21,589 nt of DNA, from the NCBI GenBank assembly GCA_021158055.1, contig JAGGVJ010000044.1:1-21589 (forward strand). The letters are read 5' to 3'. Below, piece by piece: positions 13,982-19,600 of the stretch. Origin of the DNA: Candidatus Iainarchaeum sp. Its GTDB lineage: Archaea; Iainarchaeota; Iainarchaeia; JAGGVJ01. The position numbers and the translations under genes are program-made. Below the pieces are notes generated by a model, which saw nothing but the letters and a program-made list of their open reading frames with translations, was not told the origin of the DNA and made no database searches. Each line of letters opens with the position of its first letter. Positions within the stretch are counted from its first letter, which is position 1.

Positions 13982-15284
13982 GAAAGAAATTATAAAAACA
14001 CTGCTGATTGAATGGAAAGAAAGAAAATTGCCTTTTATTTTTGACAGGGACATCGATCTTGATAAATACACTGAGTCAAGGCCAAATAAGATAATAGCTG
14101 TTTCAGGATTCAGAAGAACCGGCAAGACTTATTCTATGATGCATGTCATCAGGGAACTGTTAAAAGAGAACACTAAAGAAAATGTTGTTTACCTTAATTT
14201 TGAAGATGAAAGGATTCCGGAGAAGACGGAGTTTTTAACAATGTTGATTCCGACAATAAATGAATTATTTAAAGGCGAGTTAAAATTTTTGTTTTTAGAT
14301 GAAATTCAGAACATTCCAAATTGGAGTAAATGGCTGAGGAGAGTTTATGATGCGGAGAATATAAGATTTTTTGTGTCCGGCTCTTCTTCAAAAATGTCAA
14401 GCAAAGAGATTCCCACTGAATTGAGAGGCAGGTTTTTGGAAGTAAAAATGTTCCCTCTTTCGTTTAAAGAATTTTTAAGGTTTAAAGGACTTGAATTTGA
14501 CTTAAAAACAATAGGTTATTCGGATAAGCAAAAATCAGAATTGCTGAAATATTTAAATGAGTTTCATGAATACGGCTCTTTGCCTGAGATTGTGCTGGCG
14601 GAAGAGGGCAGGAAAGCAGATATCGCTAATTCATATTATCAAACCGTTGTTCGGCGGGACATTATAGAACGGCATAATATCAAGAACGAGGAGGCATTAA
14701 AGGCCTTGTTAAGGCTTTTGCTTAACTCTACTAAGTATTCCGTAAGTAAAATGTACAATAACCTAAAAGCATTGCATCATAAAGTGGGAAAATCGACTTT
14801 GCAAAAGTATCTTGGTTATGTGGAGAATTCGTTTTTTATGTTCAGTGTTCCGATCTTTTCATATAAAATCAAAGATCAGATGCAGTATGCCAGAAAAAAT
14901 TATTTTGTTGATGTTGTTTTTATAAGCAAGCTTTCAAATAAATTCACTAAAGATTTTGGAAGGCTGTACGAGAATTCAACCGCGATTGAGTTAAAGAGAA
15001 GGAATAAAGAATTTTATTATTGGGAAAATTCAAAGAAACAAGAAGTTGATTTTGTAATTGTTGAAGACGCTAAAGCCAGTCAGCTAATTCAGGTCTGCTT
15101 CAACATTGCTGATTTGGAGACAAGGAAAAGGGAAATCAGGTCTTTAATCCAGGCAAGCAGGGAATTAAAATGCAAAAACTTGGCAGTGATTACAGAAGAT
15201 TGTGAAGATGAAACTGAAGAGGAATGGTTTGGCACAAAAAGAAAGATAAAATTTATTCCATTGTGGAAATGGCTGCTTGAATAA
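13980..15284 (+). CDS. AAA_14 / DUF4143-type archaeal ATPase
   Basis: A 434-aa protein with Walker A GFRRTGKT (43-50), Walker B FLFLDEIQ (103-110), a sensor strand FFVSGSSS (130-137), an ELRGR motif (147-151) and a FPLSFKEFLRF segment (158-168). A helical region and a C-terminal DUF4143 part follow, with ENSTAIELKRR, FYYWE, EVDFVI (355-360) and LIQVCF (369-374). The C-terminal part resembles a PD-(D/E)xK nuclease fold, but the usual EVK-type lysine is replaced in QVC, so cleavage activity is doubtful. Families of this kind are abundant, often multicopy and spread horizontally in archaea; their role is unknown. The gene is more AT-rich than its neighbours (many AAA, ATA, TTA and AAT codons) and has its own promoter, which suggests acquisition. 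Confidence 0.85.
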   Translation: MKEIIKTLLIEWKERKLPFIFDRDIDLDKYTESRPNKIIAVSGFRRTGKTYSMMHVIRELLKENTKENVVYLNFEDERIPEKTEFLTMLIPTINELFKGELKFLFLDEIQNIPNWSKWLRRVYDAENIRFFVSGSSSKMSSKEIPTELRGRFLEVKMFPLSFKEFLRFKGLEFDLKTIGYSDKQKSELLKYLNEFHEYGSLPEIVLAEEGRKADIANSYYQTVVRRDIIERHNIKNEEALKALLRLLLNSTKYSVSKMYNNLKALHHKVGKSTLQKYLGYVENSFFMFSVPIFSYKIKDQMQYARKNYFVDVVFISKLSNKFTKDFGRLYENSTAIELKRRNKEFYYWENSKKQEVDFVIVEDAKASQLIQVCFNIADLETRKREIRSLIQASRELKCKNLAVITEDCEDETEEEWFGTKRKIKFIPLWKWLLE

Positions 15285-15316
15285 AGTGAGATTGATTGAA
15301 CCTGTAAATAATTTCA

Positions 15317-15366
15317 GTGATGAAACGATGAAACACCAAACACCGCTTTTATCTGCAAATTACTGA
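15317..15366 (+). ncRNA. Weak candidate C/D box-like small RNA
   Basis: GTGATGA (15317-15323) matches the archaeal C box RTGATGA, and CTGA (15363-15366) matches the D box. The 50-nt span is right for an archaeal C/D guide RNA, and flanking TTTCAGT/ACTGAAA can pair. However, no clear internal D' and C' pair was found and the terminal stem overlaps the boxes. The motifs are short enough to occur by chance. Confidence 0.15.
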
Positions 15367-15396
15367 AAGTGTTCGCGTTATTTTTGGGGTTAGAAA

Positions 15397-15480
15397 ATGA
15401 ACAAAGATTATCTGAAAAAGCGAAAAAAGTTAGGACACGACATTAGCTGTTTTAGGGCCGTCAATTTCAAGTCAGCTTAA
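15397..15480 (+). CDS. Possible 27-aa basic peptide, doubtful
   Basis: An ATG preceded by GGGGT opens a 27-codon frame beginning MNKDYLKKRKKLGHDISCF and ending NFKSA. The peptide is lysine-rich at its N-terminus with no recognised motif. It may be chance, or a remnant of a longer gene. There is no further support. Confidence 0.15.
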   Translation: MNKDYLKKRKKLGHDISCFRAVNFKSA

Positions 15481-15566
15481 ATTGCCTTAAACAGTTTGCG
15501 TTTTTGTCTTGCGGCGCCTGCCTGAAAACGCAAATTATTAATTGTTTGCGGATTAAAGATGATATT

Positions 15567-16520
15567 ATGTTTGACTACTGGAAACTTCCGCCTTATAACT
15601 TTGCAGGGCTTGAAAGCCACTGTGATTTTGAGTCCTCAAGGTTTGTGGTGGTTCCCGTGCCTTTCGACAGCACTGTCTCTTACGGTTCCGGCTGCAGGGA
15701 AGGCCCTCACGCAGTGATTTCTGCGAGCAGGCACATGGAGCTTTTTGACAGGGATTTCGGCGAGCCATACCTGCATGGAATCTGCACTCTTGATGAGCTT
15801 GAGCCGGCGCGCGGAGACCCGAAAGAAACAATTGACCGCGTTTGTTTTGTTGCAAAAAAAATAGTTGAGGCGAGAAAGATCCCGGTGTTTCTTGGAGGCG
15901 AGCATTCAATCACAGTTGGGGTTTTGAACGCGTTCAAGGAAATCAGCGACAACGTAAACGTTCTCAAAAAAGCTGTGTCAGCAACTTCTTCAAAAGAAAG
16001 AGACAAGGGGTTGCTTGTGGTGCAGTTTGACGCGCACGCTGACCTGCGCGACGAGTTTGACGGAACAAAGTATTCCCACGCGTGCGTGATGAAGCGCGCG
16101 CATGAAACGTTTGACACCCTGCAGATCGGGTTGCGCTCGGTTTCAAAAGAAGAAAGCGGGTTCATGGAAAAAAACAAGTTTGACTGTTTTTTTGCACAAG
16201 ATCTGAATTCAGACAAGGATTCAGGCAAAACAACCATTGCAAAAAAGATTGAAAAACTTGTGCAAGGTCGGGAAGTGTACATTTCAGTTGACATGGATGT
16301 TTTTGACCCTTCGGTTGCGCCGGGAGTCGGAACCCCCGAGCCAAACGGCTTGGCTTACAGGCAAGTCCTTGACCTTGTTTCTTTGATAGTTTCTGCTTCT
16401 TCCAAGACAGTCGGTTTTGACTGTGTTGAAACAAGCCCGATTCCAGGAAGCACCGTGACTGAATACACGGCAGCAAAGCTTGTGTATTCAATGATGGGCT
16501 TTTTGTCTGCGAAAAGGTAA
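15567..16520 (+). CDS. speB: Agmatinase-family ureohydrolase
   Basis: A manganese-dependent enzyme that hydrolyses agmatine to putrescine and urea in polyamine synthesis; some archaeal relatives prefer aminopropylagmatine, which cannot be excluded. The 317-aa protein has the complete arginase-fold metal set: His113 in LGGEHSIT, Asp155/His157/Asp159 in QFDAHADLRDE, and Asp242/Asp244 in YISVDMDVFDPSVAPGVGTPEP. SHACVM (170-175) and the C-terminal DCVETSP (285-291) are also conserved. A short insert (about 131-147, Lys/Ser-rich) sits before the DAHAD strand. I chose ATG 15567 because family similarity begins at FDYWKLPPYNF; a TTG start at 15504 would add 21 unrelated residues. The gene sits alone between the ATPase and the second surface gene. 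Confidence 0.93.
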   Translation: MFDYWKLPPYNFAGLESHCDFESSRFVVVPVPFDSTVSYGSGCREGPHAVISASRHMELFDRDFGEPYLHGICTLDELEPARGDPKETIDRVCFVAKKIVEARKIPVFLGGEHSITVGVLNAFKEISDNVNVLKKAVSATSSKERDKGLLVVQFDAHADLRDEFDGTKYSHACVMKRAHETFDTLQIGLRSVSKEESGFMEKNKFDCFFAQDLNSDKDSGKTTIAKKIEKLVQGREVYISVDMDVFDPSVAPGVGTPEPNGLAYRQVLDLVSLIVSASSKTVGFDCVETSPIPGSTVTEYTAAKLVYSMMGFLSAKR

Positions 16521-16530
16521 AGGCAAGCAG

Positions 16531-16608
16531 ATATTTAAACAAGAAGTCATTTTCTTAATTCAGGCTTATTGATAAATTTGTTTTTAAGTTGAGTTGCGCT
16601 TTAAGGTG
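16531..16608 (+). promoter_or_regulatory. Promoter and ribosome-binding site of the second giant surface gene
   Basis: ATATTTAAA (16531-16539) is a good archaeal TATA-like box just after the agmatinase stop, predicting a transcript start near 16560 and a leader of about 50 nt. AAGGTG (16603-16608) lies 5 nt before the ATG at 16614. The surrounding TTAAGGTGTTG is identical to the sequence before the first giant gene (95-105). Confidence 0.5.
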
Positions 16609-16613
16609 TTGAA

Positions 16614-19600
16614 ATGGTTGTCCAAAAAAAGTTGTTTTTGATTTTTGCGTGCATTGTGGCTCTTTTTCTTTTTATTCAGCCGGTTTGCTCCGCTTCATGG
16701 TGGGATTCAAACTGGGAGTACAGGAAACCGGTCACTGTGACTGACACCAGCGGTTCTGATCTGGCTGATTTTCAGGTTTTGTTCGGGTTTGATTCTCAAT
16801 CACTGGTTTCTGCCGGGAAGATGAATGCTGATTGCAGTGATTTGAGGTTTGCTGACGAGTCGGATTTGCGGGAGTTGAGTTATTGGGTTGAGTCCGGGTG
16901 CAACACTGCAAATACGATGGTGTGGGTGAAGGTTCCAAGCATCCCCGCAAGTTCATTTACAGTCATATATATGTATTACGGCAACGCGCCTGCAAGTTCT
17001 GCGAGCAACTATATCAATACTTTTGATGTCTTGGGTGACGGCTCTGACGGGACTTTAACAGTTTCTTCTGCGGGTACGGTGGTTAATGATTATGATTACT
17101 TAACCGGAAATGAAGATGCTGGAGAAACATCCATAGTTGTAAACAGCGGTTCTGGTTTTTCAGATGGAGACGAAATATTGATAATACAGATGCAAAGCTA
17201 TTCCGGCGGTGTTGCAGGAACCTATGAGTTCAGAAAGATAAGTTCCGGCGGGGGCACGACAACATTCACGCTTGATGCGCCGTTAAAAAACAGTTATGCT
17301 TCAGGGACGTTTAACCCGTCCGCCGCCACGGTGACGCAGGTTGTCAGGGTTCCGCAATATACCGGCGTGACCGTTGATGCAGGGGCAAGTATAATTTCTT
17401 CTGCCTGGAATGGTTACAAGGGAGGGGTAGTCATATTTAGGGCAAGCGGAGATGTAACTGTAAATGGAAATATTGATGTGTCAGGCAAGGGGTTTAGCGG
17501 GGGTGCCGGGGCAGCTGCTACTTCACCTGCACTTGGGGGCATAACATATAATGGAAGAGGCGGTTCAGGAGGTTATGTTTATTCATATGCCGGGCTTGCG
17601 GGACAAGGCGGTGGCGGAGGCGGAGGCAGCTGGACCAACGGAGGGATGGGAAGCGGCGCTGCCGGAACTGTCGGCGGCGCGGGCGGAGGCGGTGGCGGAC
17701 AGCGGGAAGGTTGCTATATGTCCCCTTATGGTGGCGGTGGCGGCGGAGGTGGATATGGCTCCGCAGGCAATGGGGGGTACGGGAGTAATAATGGTTCAGA
17801 GGGCATTAATTCAATGGGCGGCTCGGGAGCAACCCCCGCCGCTGTCGGCTGTAACAGCATCGGTTCCCCTGGCGGGGGCGGAGGCGGCGGAATTTACGGA
17901 ACACCTAATCTTGCCAAGTTATATTTAGGAAGCGGTGGTGCAGGTGGCGGAGGCGGCTGGCAACAGGATGGCGGCGGCAGTTCATCCGGCGGAAGCGGTG
18001 CAGGCGGAGGAGGAATTATTTATGTCACTGCAAACGCCATTGCCATTAATGACGGTGCGGCAGTTTCGGCTGACGGTGACCAGGGTTCAGCTGGCGGTAC
18101 AAGCGGTAACGGCAATTCAGGCGGGGGAGGGGGAGGTGCCGGAGGTTCGGTATATCTCACAGGAAATTCCCTTGCCGTGGGCACGGTCCAGGTAACTTCT
18201 GACGGCGGGGCAGGAGGGGCAGGCGGAAACGGACCTATGGCCGGTGGTATCGGCGGAGATGGCCGCATCCGTTTAAGTTCTTATTCCATATCAGGTTCAA
18301 CGGGCCCGACAGCTTATACAGCGGGATTTGATGAGGAATATGTCCGAAAATACGCTTCCTCTGAACCAGCGTCAGATATGGGTGTGGAGGAGCAGAGTGA
18401 TCTGCCGTGTGTTACAGGTGTTTCTTTTGATCCAGTTTTTCCCGAGTCAGGCCAGCTTGTGACTGTGACGGCAGCCGCTGATGACCCGCAGGGAATCGGG
18501 ACGATTGACAGTTATTCTTTTACGGTGAAAAGCCCTGAAGGGAGTGTGTTTGCGGGGCCGGTTTCGCAGGGGAGCAATGTGTATTCTTTTATTCCCAATG
18601 TTGCGGGTTCGTGGACTGTTGAGATTACGGCGACTGATGCAGAGGCGAACACAAGCAGTGTTTTCAGCGAGAGTGTGAGTGTCCGCGGCTGGTGGGATTC
18701 AAACTGGGAGTACAGGAAAGCAATTACTGTGGCTGACACCAGCGGTTCTGATCTGGCTGATTTTCAGGTGCTGGTCGGGTTTGATTCTCAATCCCTGGTT
18801 TCTGCCGGGAAGATGAATGCTGATTGCAGTGATTTGCGGTTTGCTGACGAATCGGGTTTGAGCGGGTTGGGTTACTGGGTTGAGTCCGGGTGCAATACTG
18901 CGGACACGAGGGTTTGGGTAAAGGTCCCTGAAATCCCCGCAGGTTCAGGCAAGACAATCTATGTTTACTACGGCAATGCGGAAGCGGAGAGCGCGAGTGA
19001 CGGGGATGCAGTGTTTGAGTTTTTTGATGATTTTGAGGATGATGTTGTTGGACAAATGGCTACTGGATGGGTTGATGCAAGCACCGGAAGTGGGTGGTCA
19101 CAAGTGAGTGATGCACAAGCCAAGCAAGGAAGTAAAAGCTTGGAAGCATATGGGGTTTCGTCAAGCAACGATGGCATACCTAGGAGATACAATATTGATT
19201 CAGTTGTAGATTATGCTTTTAGTTTCTGGGCAAGGTTTGGTAATGTTGATGCAGGTGGAGATGTAGCTTTTAGCTTTAGTGATACAAATGGTGGAGGTTT
19301 GGGGTCGGCAAGTGAAATTTTTAGCGCGAGTTCTATGATGATTTATGCTGAGACAGGCAGCACTTTTTTCACACCCGTTGATGATACTTGGTATTTCTTT
19401 GAATTTAAAAAAGCTAATTCATTGTCAAGCGCTTATGTTTATGATGCAAACCGGGATTTAATAACAAGTGTAGTAGACCAACCAGCACCGTCTACTTATG
19501 GTTTTGATAAAATTTATATAATTAGTGGTAATGGGGGGCAGGATTGCTTTTTTGATGTATTTCGAATCCGCAAATACGCTTCTTCCGAACCGGAATCAAA

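Larger units (their letters stand above)
15285..15566 (+). other. 282-base intergenic region between the ATPase and agmatinase genes
   Basis: This is the longest gap between confident genes. It holds a candidate C/D-box-like element (15317-15366) and a possible 27-codon reading frame (15397-15480). The rest (15481-15566) shows no clear TATA box; GATGAT just before the agmatinase ATG is only a weak ribosome-binding site. No tRNA cloverleaf was found on either strand by eye. Confidence 0.5.

Noticed and set aside
15285-15566. tRNA or insertion-sequence remnant next to the ATPase gene
   Set aside because: No cloverleaf, terminal inverted repeats, target-site duplication or transposase similarity could be seen. 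The 10-bp palindrome at 13951-13981 has no partner downstream of the gene.
15707-16294. A 195-aa - strand frame opposite the agmatinase gene
   Set aside because: The sense strand has the full metal-binding set of a ureohydrolase. The antisense translation is Ser/Cys-rich with no motif.
16614-16698. Lipoprotein signal (Cys at residue 25 of the second giant protein)
   Set aside because: The sequence before the Cys (IQPV) is not a lipobox, and a normal cleavage after CSA fits better.
17551-18268. Overlapping frames (+ and -) in the glycine-rich region, Ala/Val- or Pro-rich
   Set aside because: They arise from repetitive GGN codons read in other frames. The continuous sense frame from 16614 runs through the region without a stop.
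17473-18270. RTX-type calcium-binding repeats in the glycine-rich domain
   Set aside because: The region lacks the regular GGxGxDxLx nonapeptides; Asp is rare and spacing is irregular.
16732-18957. Similar - strand frames at 16732-16956 and 18724-18957
   Set aside because: They are mirror images of the duplicated DUF2341 segment and have no independent support.
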